This document shows, in pieces, positions 19,101 through 27,153 of a stretch of DNA of 44,456 bases. The DNA comes from Mycobacterium sp. (lineage in GTDB: Bacteria > Actinomycetota > Actinomycetes > Mycobacteriales > Mycobacteriaceae). The notes under the pieces are model-generated. The model ran no database searches. It worked only from the letters and a program-made list of their open reading frames with translations, and was not told the origin of the DNA. The stretch is from the NCBI RefSeq assembly GCF_025933915.1, contig NZ_JAICZA010000022.1, forward strand, positions 1-44,456, written 5' to 3'. The position numbers were made by a program, and so were the translations under genes. Numbering within the stretch: position 1 is the stretch's first letter; every line of letters starts with the position of its first letter.

Positions 19101-19258
19101 AGAACCGATTCCGGACTCATGCCGGCGTCAAGCTGGGCGACCGCGGCGTCGATCAGCAGGCTGCTCTTCCCGGTGCCGGGGCCACCGAGCACGCGAACGA
19201 CCCCGCGCGCACCGGGCGCCAGCAGGGCGCTCGCGCCGGCCTCCCAGGTGTATGCCAT
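16118..19258 (-). CDS. adnA: AdnA, iron-sulfur helicase-nuclease subunit of AdnAB
   Basis: A 1046-residue protein: an N-terminal UvrD-like motor (Walker A GGPGTGKSSLL, motif II VLLVDDAQQLDPQ with DDAQ in place of the usual DExQ, VAGDPNQAVFGFRG) and a C-terminal RecB-type nuclease (LVIVDVKTGRSP). Cysteines flanking the nuclease (TLADCPLRW upstream, CTHCPIRPCCPAH at the end) fit the 4Fe-4S staple of AddB/AdnA nucleases. The DDAQ motif fits AdnA being the weaker motor. The start is taken as ATG 19258 (MAYTWEAGASALLAPG). A TTG at 19270 in frame is less likely. It heads the adnA-adnB-channel-nudC unit and is divergent from the small acidic ORF. Confidence 0.93.
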   Translation of the reverse strand: MAYTWEAGASALLAPGARGVVRVLGGPGTGKSSLLIDAAVAQLDAGMSPESVLLLTGSGRLGMAERSALTTALLRSRSAGPGRVAVSEPLVRTVHGYAYAVLRRAAERAGDAPPRLVTSAEQDAIIRELLAGDLDDGPCSATAWPAQLRPALSTAGFATELRNLLARCAERGVDPQELERLGRRCRRPEWTAAGQFARQYEQVMLLRAAVGMAAPEATAPALGAAELVGAALEAFAVDPELLAGERARIRVLLVDDAQQLDPQAARLVRVLAAGADLALVAGDPNQAVFGFRGGEPAGLLNGDAPAVTLTTSHRCAPAVARAVSGIAGRLPGGSPGRRIDGAGAGEGSVTVRLASSAHAEAATIADALRRAHLVDGVPWSQMAVVVRSVPRAGARLPRALAAAGVPVAAAAATGPLSEEPAVRALLTVLLAAADGLDGRQALALLTGPIGRVDPVSLRQLRRKLQRANPDRPPGDFAELLVEALSGAAPPPPGPQFRSLRKVRAVLDAAARCHRGGQDPRYTLWAAWHRSGLQRRWLSVSERGGPPAAQASRDLESVTALFDITDDYVSRTSGASLRGLVEHIAALQLPSANPEPVAAAEQVRVLSAHAALGHEWDFVVLAGLQDGLWPNTVPRGGVLGTQRLLDELDGVTADASLRAPLVAEERRLLVAAMGRARRRLLVTAVDSDAGGADHAATLPSTFFFDIAQWADADVENAPLQPVSAPRVLSAAALVGRLRAVACASDGAVDELARDCAATQLARLAKAGVPGADPAGWHGLTPVSTGEPLRAGGDVVTLTPSTMQTLADCPLRWLAERHGGTNPRDLRSTLGSVVHALIAEPHRSDAELLAELERAWKHLPFVAQWHSDNELARHRAMLEAFIEWRARTRGALTEAGVEVEIDGTLETGDGGQVRLRGRVDRLERDAAGRLVIVDVKTGRSPVSKDDAQQHAQLAMYQLAVAEGLVAAAGDTLEPGGARLVYVGKTGAAGAVEREQDPLTAGAGDEWREVIRRAADATAGPQFVARRNDGCTHCPIRPCCPAHTDGSAR

Positions 19259-19378
19259 GGCTGCATGCAATCACCAGGGTGTGACAAGTCGGCCCGGGCC
19301 AGCACCGACCCCGACCCTTACCCTGGATGTCGGAGCAGCGCGAACAATGGTCTCGACGAATGGAAGGAGGGTTAGATC

Positions 19379-19582
19379 ATGACGGACGACCAACAAGGCT
19401 TGCCCATCGACGAGGCGCCCGAAGGCGACGCGGTGGAGCAACTGCGGCCCGCCGATTCCGACGACGAGGCCGGCCTGGACATCGATTACGTGAGCGCCGG
19501 CGATCGGGAAGCCGACGAAGCCGATGTGATCGAGCAGGCCTATGTCGTCTCCGCGGAGGACGATCGGGACGACGGCCGCTGA
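19379..19582 (+). CDS. Small highly acidic protein, not recognised
   Basis: A 67-residue ORF with an excellent ribosome site (GGAAGGAGG, 8 nt before ATG 19379). The composition is extreme: about one third Asp plus Glu, very few Lys/Arg, no Cys (MTDDQQGLPIDEAPEGDAVE, ending AEDDRDDGR), so it is probably disordered. No domain is recognised. It lies 120 nt from the divergent adnA start and 45 nt before lipV. It could be a small regulator or a partner of a basic protein, but no function can be assigned. Translation is likely from the ribosome site and the sustained acidic bias in one frame. Confidence 0.65.
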   Translation: MTDDQQGLPIDEAPEGDAVEQLRPADSDDEAGLDIDYVSAGDREADEADVIEQAYVVSAEDDRDDGR

Positions 19583-19627
19583 GGGCCGCCCGCGACCCGC
19601 GATCGTGACAGCTGGCACCATCGACGG

Positions 19628-20413
19628 GTGACCGCTGAGTTGTACGTGCACCGCTACGGTCCGTCCGGTCCGGTGCGGATCTTAGCGCTGCACGGGTTGA
19701 CCGGCCACGGACAGCGCTGGCAGCAGCTGTCCGGCCTGCTGCCCGAGATTGGCCTGGCCGCACCGGATCTGCTCGGGCACGGCCGGTCGTCGTGGGCGGC
19801 GCCGTGGACCATCGACGCCAACATCTCGGCGCTGGCCGCCCTGCTCGACGACCAGGCCGACACGCCGGTGGTGGTGGTCGGCCACTCGTTTGGCGCTGGC
19901 CTGGCCATGCACCTGGCCGCGGTGCGCCCGAACCAGGTGGCGGGGCTGCTGCTGCTGGATCCGGCGATCGGGTTGGACGGCGCGTGGATGCGCGACATCG
20001 CCGAGGCGATGTTGTCCTCGCCCGACTATCCGGACGCCGAGGAAGCGCGCATGGAAAAGGTGCACGGCTCGTGGTCGGATGTCGAGCCCGCGCTGCTGGA
20101 CGCCGAGCTCGACGAGCATCTGATCACGCTGCCCACCGGGCGTTACGGCTGGCGCATCAGCCTGCCGGCGATGATGTCGTACTGGAGCGAGCTGGCCCGC
20201 GACGCCGTGCTGCCCCCGGCGAAAACGGCGACGATCCTGGTGCGCGCCAAGCGGACATCGCCGCCCTATGTCAGCGACGAACTCGTCGCGGGACTTCGGG
20301 AGCGGCTGGGGTCGTGTTTCCGGCTGCTGGATTTCGACTGCAACCACATGGTGCCCTACGCCAAGCCCGAGGAAGTCGCCGCGTTGGCCCGCGAGCTACT
20401 GGAAGCCCGCTGA
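19628..20413 (+). CDS. lipV: LipV-like alpha/beta-hydrolase (esterase/lipase)
   Basis: A 261-residue alpha/beta-hydrolase. The oxyanion region is in LALHGLTGHGQRW, the nucleophile elbow is GHSFG (about residue 96), the acid is probably in the strand before YVSDELVAG, and the catalytic His is in FDCNHMVPYAK. The start GTG 19628 gives a complete N-terminal beta strand (ELYVHRYG). The annotated M. tuberculosis LipV, as I recall it, is shorter and begins near PEIGLAAPD, so either that start is late or the tuberculosis gene is truncated. It hydrolyses short to medium acyl esters (family knowledge). It is followed 2 nt later by the alkyltransferase-like gene. Confidence 0.85.
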   Translation: MTAELYVHRYGPSGPVRILALHGLTGHGQRWQQLSGLLPEIGLAAPDLLGHGRSSWAAPWTIDANISALAALLDDQADTPVVVVGHSFGAGLAMHLAAVRPNQVAGLLLLDPAIGLDGAWMRDIAEAMLSSPDYPDAEEARMEKVHGSWSDVEPALLDAELDEHLITLPTGRYGWRISLPAMMSYWSELARDAVLPPAKTATILVRAKRTSPPYVSDELVAGLRERLGSCFRLLDFDCNHMVPYAKPEEVAALARELLEAR

Positions 20414-20415
20414 CC

Positions 20416-20739
20416 GTGGCGCCGGTGACCGACGATCAGGTGGAGCGGGTGCGTGCGCTGGTCGCCGCCATCCCGCCCGGCAGGGTAGCCACCTACGGCG
20501 ACATCGCCTCCGTCGCAGGACTTTCCAGCCCGCGCGTCGTCGGCTGGATCATGCGGACCGATTCCTCGGACCTGCCGTGGCACCGCGTGATCACCGCCTC
20601 CGGGCGCCCGGCGCGACATCTGAGGACCCGGCAGCTGGAGCTGCTGCGCGCCGAAGGCGTCCTTGCCGACGACGGCCGAGTCGCGCTGGGCGAGGTTCGT
20701 TACGAATTCCCGGCCGGGGGCGCCACGCGGCGGAGCTAG
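20416..20739 (+). CDS. Alkyltransferase-like (ATL) DNA damage-sensing protein
   Basis: A 107-residue homologue of the O6-alkylguanine transferase C-terminal domain with the winged helix (GRVATYGDIASVAG) and Arg finger region (SSPRVVGWIMR). The active-site PCHR of true transferases is PWHR here (DLPWHRVI), the defining change of ATL proteins. They flip and bind O6-alkylguanine without dealkylating and hand it to nucleotide excision repair. GTG 20416 follows the lipV stop by 2 nt, so translation is likely coupled. Its stop shares the tetranucleotide CTAG with the stop of the convergent kinase-fold gene. Corresponds to Rv3204. Confidence 0.9.
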   Translation: MAPVTDDQVERVRALVAAIPPGRVATYGDIASVAGLSSPRVVGWIMRTDSSDLPWHRVITASGRPARHLRTRQLELLRAEGVLADDGRVALGEVRYEFPAGGATRRS

Positions 20740-21590
20740 AGCACCAACCGGACGAGCGCCGCGGTGCGGGCCAGGCCGGGGAACGCCTCGGCGGTGGACC
20801 GCGGGTGCAGCGCGTGGACCGCCAGACGAAACATCAACGCCCGCAACAACATCTGTGGCCATTCCGGCAGGGCGTTCCACCGCTCGATGAGTCCGTCGTC
20901 AGCCTCCCCCCAGGACAACGCGTCGATGACGACGACGCCGGCCGCCCACGATGCGGGCCGCCAGTACGGGGTGATGTCGGTGATGCCCGGCGCGGCGGTA
21001 CCCACGAAAAGCACTGTGCCGTAAAGATCCCCGTGGACCAGCTGGTTGGGGCTCTTGGTCGGCTTGCGCAACGTGGCGAGCTGGTTGAGCAGCTCCACCG
21101 ATCGCTCGGCGTCCGCGCTCGCGGGGGCCACCCGCGCGCCGGGCGGCACCGGGGCCAGCGGCCGTTCCTCCCACGCCGCACGGTCGGCGGCGATGAAGAT
21201 GTCGACGTCACCCCAGGGCGCCGTGGGCCCCTGGGTCAGAAAGCGGGGACGGTCCAGTTTGCCCGTCGCCTCGTGCAGGCGCACCGCCGCCGAGACGACC
21301 TCGTCGTGGCGGGGTTCCGGCGTCCCGGCGACGAAGGTGTCTGCCCGCCACCCGGAAACGACGTATCGCCCGTCGGTGGAACGGACCGGACGCGCCAGCC
21401 GAACGCCGTCGACGAACAACGTCTCGCGCACCCGGGCGGACCAGGCCGCGCGGGCGTTGTCGGCCACCAGCGACAGGACGACTTCGCCGCATCGCCAGCC
21501 GCCCTCCCAGCTGGCGCCGAGATAAACGGGTTTGACGCCGGCCAAGCCGAACGCCGACAGCACGTGGTCCGGCGGTGGCTCGACTGTCAC
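20736..21590 (-). CDS. Actinobacterial TIGR02569-type, phosphotransferase-fold protein
   Basis: A 284-residue protein (Rv3205c-like). The sequence LVHGDLYGTVLF resembles the catalytic HGD loop of aminoglycoside-phosphotransferase-like kinases, and GITDITPYWRP sits where the DxD metal motif would be. The N-terminal lysine strand is not obvious. Function is unknown. GTG 21590 lies 6 nt after a TAGAGT -10 hexamer, so a leaderless transcript is likely. It is on the same strand as moeZ but separated by a 160-nt gap filled with palindromic repeats. It converges with and overlaps the ATL gene by 4 nt. Confidence 0.75.
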   Translation of the reverse strand: MTVEPPPDHVLSAFGLAGVKPVYLGASWEGGWRCGEVVLSLVADNARAAWSARVRETLFVDGVRLARPVRSTDGRYVVSGWRADTFVAGTPEPRHDEVVSAAVRLHEATGKLDRPRFLTQGPTAPWGDVDIFIAADRAAWEERPLAPVPPGARVAPASADAERSVELLNQLATLRKPTKSPNQLVHGDLYGTVLFVGTAAPGITDITPYWRPASWAAGVVVIDALSWGEADDGLIERWNALPEWPQMLLRALMFRLAVHALHPRSTAEAFPGLARTAALVRLVL

Positions 21591-21596
21591 ACCGGT

Positions 21597-21602
21597 ACTC
21601 TA
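21597..21602 (-). promoter_or_regulatory. -10 hexamer TAGAGT, leaderless start of the TIGR02569-type gene
   Basis: The hexamer ends 6 nt before GTG 21590, placing +1 on the start codon. It lies immediately beside the repeat array at 21614-21736. Confidence 0.5.
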
Positions 21603-21613
21603 AACGAGTACAA

Positions 21614-21736
21614 CAGCGGCGACCGCAAGCGCGGCGCAGCCGGGCGCGGCGGGTCGCCGCCAGACCCATTCAGCGGCGACCGCAAGCCTGGCGGCGGGTC
21701 GCCGCCAGACGGCACCGCGGCGGGTCGCCGCCGGAC
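21614..21736. repeat. Array of palindromic GC-rich intergenic repeat units
   Basis: Unit A (CAGCGGCGACCGCAAGC) is at 21614-21630 and 21671-21687. Unit B (GGCGGGTCGCCGCCAGAC) is at 21648-21665 and 21693-21710, and with one change at 21719-21736. GCGGCGACC in A is the reverse complement of GGTCGCCGC in B, so each A...B pair is a hairpin: 21616-21660 (27-nt loop) and a shorter one at 21673 to about 21708. The third B is an orphan half. The 45-nt first hairpin has a diverged copy at 26130-26174. Confidence 0.8.
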
Positions 21737-21752
21737 CAGTAAGCGTGTCGGG

Positions 21753-22931
21753 TCAGTACAGGACCATGTCCGGCTGCATCTGCTGCGCCCAGGCCACAAT
21801 TCCGCCCTCCAGATGCACCGCATCCGCGAAGCCGGCCTTCTTCAGCACCGCCAACACCTGCGCCGAGCGCACGCCCGTTTTGCAATACAGCACCGGCATG
21901 CGGTCCCGCGGCAGCTTTGCCAGACCCTCACCGGAGTTGATCGACGACTGCGGGATCAGCTGCGCCCCATCGATGTGCACGATATCGAACTCCACGGGCT
22001 CGCGGACGTCGATCAGGGCCAGCTCCTTGCCGGAATCCAGCAGCTCGCGCAACTCCCGCGGGCTGATGGCCGAGGCATCGCCGGCCGCGGGCTCCGACAC
22101 CACGCCGCACAACTGCTCATAGTCGACGAGCTCGGTGATCGTCGGCCTCGACGCGTCGGAGGGATCCCGGCGAATCGCGATGGTGCGGTAGGTCATCTGC
22201 AGCGCGTCGTAGATCATCAACCGGCCCAACAGCGATTCGCCGATGCCGGTGATGAGTTTGATCGCCTCGGTGCTCATCACCGAAGCGACGGAGGCGCAGA
22301 CGATGCCCAGCACGCCGCCTTCGGCGCACGACGGAACGGTGCCGGGCGGCGGCGGCTCCGGGTAGAGATCGCGGTAATTGAGGCCGCGCCCGTCCGGTGC
22401 GTCCTCCCAGCACACCGAGATCTGCCCCTCGAATTGATAGATGGACCCCCACACGTACGGCCTTTTCGCCAGGACCGCCGCGTCGTTGATCAGATACCGG
22501 GTGGCGAAGTTGTCGGTGCCGTCCACGATCAGGTCGTAGGAGCCGAACAATTCGACGGCGTTGGTCGAGTCCAGGCGCAACTCGTGCAGGCGCACGTCGA
22601 CCAGTGGGTTGATCGCGGCCATCGACTCACGCGCCGAAACGGCCTTGGGCCGCCCGACGTCGGCCACGCCGTGAATGATCTGGCGGTGCAGGTTGGACTC
22701 CTCCACCACGTCGAATTCGACGATGCCGATCGTGCCCACGCCCGCCGCGGCCAGGTAGAGCAGGGTCGGCGCCCCCAGCCCGCCGGCACCGATCACCAGC
22801 ACCCGGGCGTTCTTGAGCCGCTTCTGCCCCTCGACCCCCAGCCCGGGAATGATCAGGTGACGGCTGTAGCGGGCCACCTCGTCGGCGGTCAGGTGGTCTG
22901 CGGGTGCCACCAGGGGCGGCAACGACGACAC
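21753..22931 (-). CDS. moeZ: MoeZ, adenylyltransferase and sulfurtransferase for sulfur-carrier proteins
   Basis: A 392-residue ThiF/MoeB domain plus C-terminal rhodanese. The ATP site is in VLVIGAGGLGAPTL, the Arg and Asp adenylation residues in ESNLHRQIIHG and DGTDNFATRY. The rhodanese catalytic Cys is in PVLYCKTGVRSAQ. It adenylates and thiolates CysO and MoaD-type carriers for cysteine and molybdopterin synthesis in the cytoplasm. GTG 22931 is chosen rather than the upstream ATG 22940: GAGGAG ends right at that ATG (0 nt) but is 9 nt from the GTG. The GTG gives the 392-residue length I recall for the tuberculosis protein. It lies 91 nt downstream of the metzincin-like gene, same strand. 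Confidence 0.94.
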   Translation of the reverse strand: MSSLPPLVAPADHLTADEVARYSRHLIIPGLGVEGQKRLKNARVLVIGAGGLGAPTLLYLAAAGVGTIGIVEFDVVEESNLHRQIIHGVADVGRPKAVSARESMAAINPLVDVRLHELRLDSTNAVELFGSYDLIVDGTDNFATRYLINDAAVLAKRPYVWGSIYQFEGQISVCWEDAPDGRGLNYRDLYPEPPPPGTVPSCAEGGVLGIVCASVASVMSTEAIKLITGIGESLLGRLMIYDALQMTYRTIAIRRDPSDASRPTITELVDYEQLCGVVSEPAAGDASAISPRELRELLDSGKELALIDVREPVEFDIVHIDGAQLIPQSSINSGEGLAKLPRDRMPVLYCKTGVRSAQVLAVLKKAGFADAVHLEGGIVAWAQQMQPDMVLY

Positions 22932-23022
22932 GGAAAACATCTCCTCGGTTCGGCTTCTCAATCCATCACAGCAGCCCGCCGGGGCGACGGCAACGAAGGC
23001 CGATCCGATCGGGCGATCCGGG

Positions 23023-24051
23023 CTACGCGATCGGGTAGGGCCAGGGATTGAAGCGGCAGGTCTTTCCGTCGGCCCTGACGACGTCGGGATCGAATTGGGC
23101 GGCGTCGTTGTTCGACGTGGAGAACGTCTGCTGCATCATCACCGGCGCCAACGCGCCCTGCTGTTCGCACGCCTCGTGGTGCAGGTATCCGATGGCGTGG
23201 CCGACCTCGTGGTTGATCACGTACTGCCGATACGAACCGATGTCACCTTCGAACGGCACGGCACCGCGCACCCAGCGCGCCTCGTTGATGAAGACCCGCG
23301 CCTCGCGGTGGGCGCCGAATACCGGGTTGTAGCACGACGTTTCCAGCCGGAATTCGTAGCCGCACCCTTCCCGCACCGTCACCGGCGACACCAGCGAGAT
23401 CCGAAAGTCGGGTTTGCCGTTATCGATCCGGACGAATGCGAACTGCGGGTTGTGCGTCCAGCCCTTCGGATTGGCCAGCGTCTGGTCGACCATCTGAGCG
23501 AATGCTTCGTCGCCGCCGAACATCGTCGGATCGATGCCGTTCTCCACCTCGACGGTGTACCGGAACACCTTGGCGGTGCCCTGACCGATCTGCGGCGTCA
23601 TGCCCGGCACCACGTGCCACGTCTTGTCGCCCGCCTCGGTGAACGGGCCACCGTCCGGCAGCGTCCCGGCCGGCAGGTTGGCGTCGAACGCGGCGAGCCC
23701 GCGCGGTGGGGCGTCGATGATCGTGGTGCCCACCGCACCGATCGCGGGCGGGCTCTCGATGGGCTGACTCGCCGTCGGCTTCGATGCGCCGGCGCCGGTC
23801 ACCGTCTGATACATGACCACGACGGTAAGCACCGCCAGGACGGGCAGCGCGTACGCCCGCCAGCCGTAGGTGGAGACGAACCGCCCCAGCCAGGTTTGTT
23901 TGCGCCACCGTCGCTGCCGCTCACGGTCGGCCCGGACGCGCCCGGCTTCCGGGGCGGCCAGGGGGTCGCGCAGCGCCCGCAGCGGTTCGTGCCACTCGTC
24001 GCGCAGCACCGGCACGCGACCGGCGCCGCGCGGGGGCTGCTGCGACGTCAT
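23023..24051 (-). CDS. Membrane-anchored DUF3152 metzincin-like protein
   Basis: A 342-residue protein (Rv3207c-like). A basic, Arg/Trp-rich cytoplasmic N-terminus (RERQRRWRKQTW) precedes one membrane segment (about residues 65-85, YALPVLAVLTVVVMYQTV), then an extracytoplasmic domain. The zinc motif VINHEVGHAIGYLHHEAC matches the HExxHxxGxxH pattern of metzincins. Two Cys (GCGYEF, TSCYNP) and two near the C-terminus may form disulfides. The frame is open to 24159. ATG 24051 is used because it starts just before the conserved region and leaves a normal divergent gap to the TetR gene. Peptidase activity is an inference from the motif. Confidence 0.82.
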   Translation of the reverse strand: MTSQQPPRGAGRVPVLRDEWHEPLRALRDPLAAPEAGRVRADRERQRRWRKQTWLGRFVSTYGWRAYALPVLAVLTVVVMYQTVTGAGASKPTASQPIESPPAIGAVGTTIIDAPPRGLAAFDANLPAGTLPDGGPFTEAGDKTWHVVPGMTPQIGQGTAKVFRYTVEVENGIDPTMFGGDEAFAQMVDQTLANPKGWTHNPQFAFVRIDNGKPDFRISLVSPVTVREGCGYEFRLETSCYNPVFGAHREARVFINEARWVRGAVPFEGDIGSYRQYVINHEVGHAIGYLHHEACEQQGALAPVMMQQTFSTSNNDAAQFDPDVVRADGKTCRFNPWPYPIA

Positions 24052-24231
24052 TTTCCCAGGATTACACAGCGGGCCACCCGCGCCACCCGTGGCGCGCCCG
24101 AAGCCCCCGCCCGACACCGCTTCTGCCAGCGGCGACGACGGCGATGACCGGAGGACCAACCCGTTGAGTAGTAAGGTCTTTCCAACGAGCTGCGAGCGGC
24201 TGGCCCCGGTGAACCGACGGTCGGCCGTTGA

Positions 24232-25199
<968 letters not shown>

Positions 25200-25392
25200 C
25201 CCTTCCGTAGGTAACGAAGTCTTCCGCGGGCATAAGTCCCAGCCCTGTCAGCAGCAGGCTAGTGGACGCGGCTGACCCCCACCTCGTCGCGTCCCACACT
25301 TCGCGGTCAGCGAAACTTTCGGTCGCGCGCCGATAACGATTCGCTTGCAGGTTGTCTCACACACCCGCGCGATACCCGATCCGTGCTTTCTC

Positions 25393-26121
25393 ATGGCTAA
25401 CTTCGGCCCCATGGGTACCACACTGCCGCACCTCGACGACAGGATCCGGAACTACCCGGACGACGACGGTGACGACGCCTGCGACACCGACCCCTACCTG
25501 CACGCCGACTACAACTGGACGGGCTGGCCGGCCGATTCGCGCTGGCGACCCGTCACGGCGATTCTCGGCGCGGTGGTGGCCATCGGTGCGATCGCCACCG
25601 CCGTCATCATCAACAGCGGTGACAGCGCATCAACCAAGGCGACGCTGGGAGCGCCGGCTCCCCACCCGGTGACCTCGGCGCCCGCGACGACGAAGGCATC
25701 AGCCCCGACCAGCCCCACTAGCCTGGCCCAGTTGCCGCCCGAGACCGTCACGACGGTCACCACGCCGAGCGCCGCGCCCAGCACCCCGGCGGCCCAAACA
25801 CCCACGGCCGCACCGCCTCTCGCTCCCGCGCCGCCGATGGCCGCGCTGAACCCACGCACCGTCGTCTATAGCGTGGGCGGGACGAAGCAGCTGCTGGACC
25901 TGGTGAACGTGGTCTACACCGACGCGCGGGGCGTCCCCCAGAGCGAGTTCAACGTGTCGCTGCCGTGGTCCAAGGTGGTGGTCCTCAATCCCGGTGTGCA
26001 GACCGAATCTGTGATCGCGACCAGCTTCTACGGCCAGCTCACCTGCTCGGTCTTCAACGCCGCCGGTCAGCGCATCATGGCGTCGGCCAGCCCCTCGAAC
26101 ATGGCGACCTGCTCACGCTGA
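25393..26121 (+). CDS. Orphan MmpS-like membrane protein
   Basis: A 242-residue protein (Rv3209-like). An acidic N-terminus (YPDDDGDDACDTDP), one membrane segment (about 55-75, VTAILGAVVAIGAIATAVII), a Thr/Ala/Pro low-complexity linker of about 70 residues, and an MmpS-type C-terminal beta domain (VVYSVGGTKQLLDLVNVVYT ... LTCSVFNAAG) with two Cys. MmpS proteins normally assist MmpL exporters encoded next to them; none is here. ATG 25393 (MANFGPMGTT) is used, with ATG 25411 and the open frame back to 25345 as alternatives. It is convergent with the ferritin-like gene across a palindromic repeat. Confidence 0.78.
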   Translation: MANFGPMGTTLPHLDDRIRNYPDDDGDDACDTDPYLHADYNWTGWPADSRWRPVTAILGAVVAIGAIATAVIINSGDSASTKATLGAPAPHPVTSAPATTKASAPTSPTSLAQLPPETVTTVTTPSAAPSTPAAQTPTAAPPLAPAPPMAALNPRTVVYSVGGTKQLLDLVNVVYTDARGVPQSEFNVSLPWSKVVVLNPGVQTESVIATSFYGQLTCSVFNAAGQRIMASASPSNMATCSR

Positions 26122-26129
26122 GCCCGATG

Positions 26130-26174
26130 GCCGTGACCCGCCGCGCCCGGCTACGCCGCGCTTGCGATCACGGC
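26130..26174. repeat. Diverged copy of the 45-nt palindromic element
   Basis: The reverse complement of this stretch aligns without gaps to 21616-21660 with 39 of 45 positions identical. The 3/43 and 5/41 pairs changed on both sides (G-C to C-G, and C-G to T-A), and the 8/38 pair changed from C-G to T-G, so base pairing of the 9-bp stem is kept. It lies between convergent stops at 26121 and 26180, a natural terminator position. Confidence 0.8.
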
Positions 26175-26179
26175 GAACC

Positions 26180-26875
26180 TCAGCTCAGGCCCAATTCGTG
26201 CATGCGCCGGTCGTGCGTCTGCTGCAACCGGTCGAAGAACGCGCTGAGCTGGCCCAGTCCGCCGGCGCCCGACATCACCAGGTCGACGAGCTCGTCGTGG
26301 TCGGCCAGCAAGTACTGGGCCTGAGTGATCGCCTCGCCGAACAGGCGACGTGACCACAGCGCCAGCCGGCTGCGCTGTTTGCCGCTGGACGTGACGGCGG
26401 CGCGCACCTCGGCGACGACGAACTGCGAGTGGGCGGTCTCCGCCAGCGCCGACCGCACCACATCGGCCACCTCGTCGGGCAGCCCGTCGGCGATCTCCAG
26501 GTACAAATCGGCGGCCAGGGCGTCACCGACATAGGTCTTCACCAAGGCTTCCAGCCACGTACTGGGCATCGTGAGCCGGTGGTAGTTCTCCAACGCCGAC
26601 ACGTATTTCGACATCGCCGACACCACGTCGACGCCGCGGCTTTCCAGCGCGTCGCGCAGCTGCTCGTAGTGCTGCATCTCGGCGGCGGCCATGCTCGCCA
26701 TCGATATGCGTCCGCGCAGGTCGGGGGCCATCCGCGCCTCGTCGGTGAGCCGGTAGAACGCGGCGATCTCGCCGTAGGCCAAGACTGCGAACAACTCGTT
26801 GACGCCCGGGTGATCGGCCGACAGTCGGGGGGCAGCCGGATCGTCCACTTGGTCGGTATACGAGGGCCGGGTCAT
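26180..26875 (-). CDS. Ferritin-like fold protein (Rv3210c-like, MiaE-like)
   Basis: A 231-residue all-helical protein. Possible di-iron ligands appear in YGEIAAFYRL (Glu), AAEMQHYEQL (ExxH) and ETAHSQFVV (ExxH), the pattern of ferritin-like/tRNA hydroxylase (MiaE-like) proteins in actinobacteria. Whether it binds iron or modifies tRNA is unknown. ATG 26875 starts MTRPSYTDQVDD. It is divergent from rhlE with a 278-nt gap. Confidence 0.78.
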   Translation of the reverse strand: MTRPSYTDQVDDPAAPRLSADHPGVNELFAVLAYGEIAAFYRLTDEARMAPDLRGRISMASMAAAEMQHYEQLRDALESRGVDVVSAMSKYVSALENYHRLTMPSTWLEALVKTYVGDALAADLYLEIADGLPDEVADVVRSALAETAHSQFVVAEVRAAVTSSGKQRSRLALWSRRLFGEAITQAQYLLADHDELVDLVMSGAGGLGQLSAFFDRLQQTHDRRMHELGLS

Positions 26876-27153
26876 GGCAACACTGTAGTCGGCTGACGTG
26901 GCGCAAAATGGGTGCCAGCGCTCGACCAGCTATCATGTAGCTAGATAGCGGCTGTATTTGTGCCAACGTTCTTCCCCTTGCCGCTATCGGCGAAATGTGC
27001 GTGCACAGCTGGCCCGCCCGGCCTGGGACCACCCAGACTGAGCCGTAGCCCGCGACTCGGCGACGTATTCGGAGTCGGAACTCGTGCGCGCGTGACCGCG
27101 ACAGAGAAACACCGACACAATCCGATACGTCCCGAGAGGCTACCTACCCACGC
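26876..27153 (+). promoter_or_regulatory. Divergent intergenic region upstream of rhlE
   Basis: A 278-nt gap without a convincing gene. It holds an AT-richer patch with the inverted repeat GCTATC-N9-GATAGC (26929-26949), the most promoter- or operator-like segment. About 200 nt then lead to the rhlE start, a potentially long 5' leader. No clear -35/-10 pair can be fixed by eye. Confidence 0.3.

Noticed and set aside
20268..23051. 927-codon plus-strand frame crossing lipV, ATL, the repeat array and moeZ
   Set aside because: It crosses several well-supported genes on both strands and an intergenic repeat array; no domain is recognisable.
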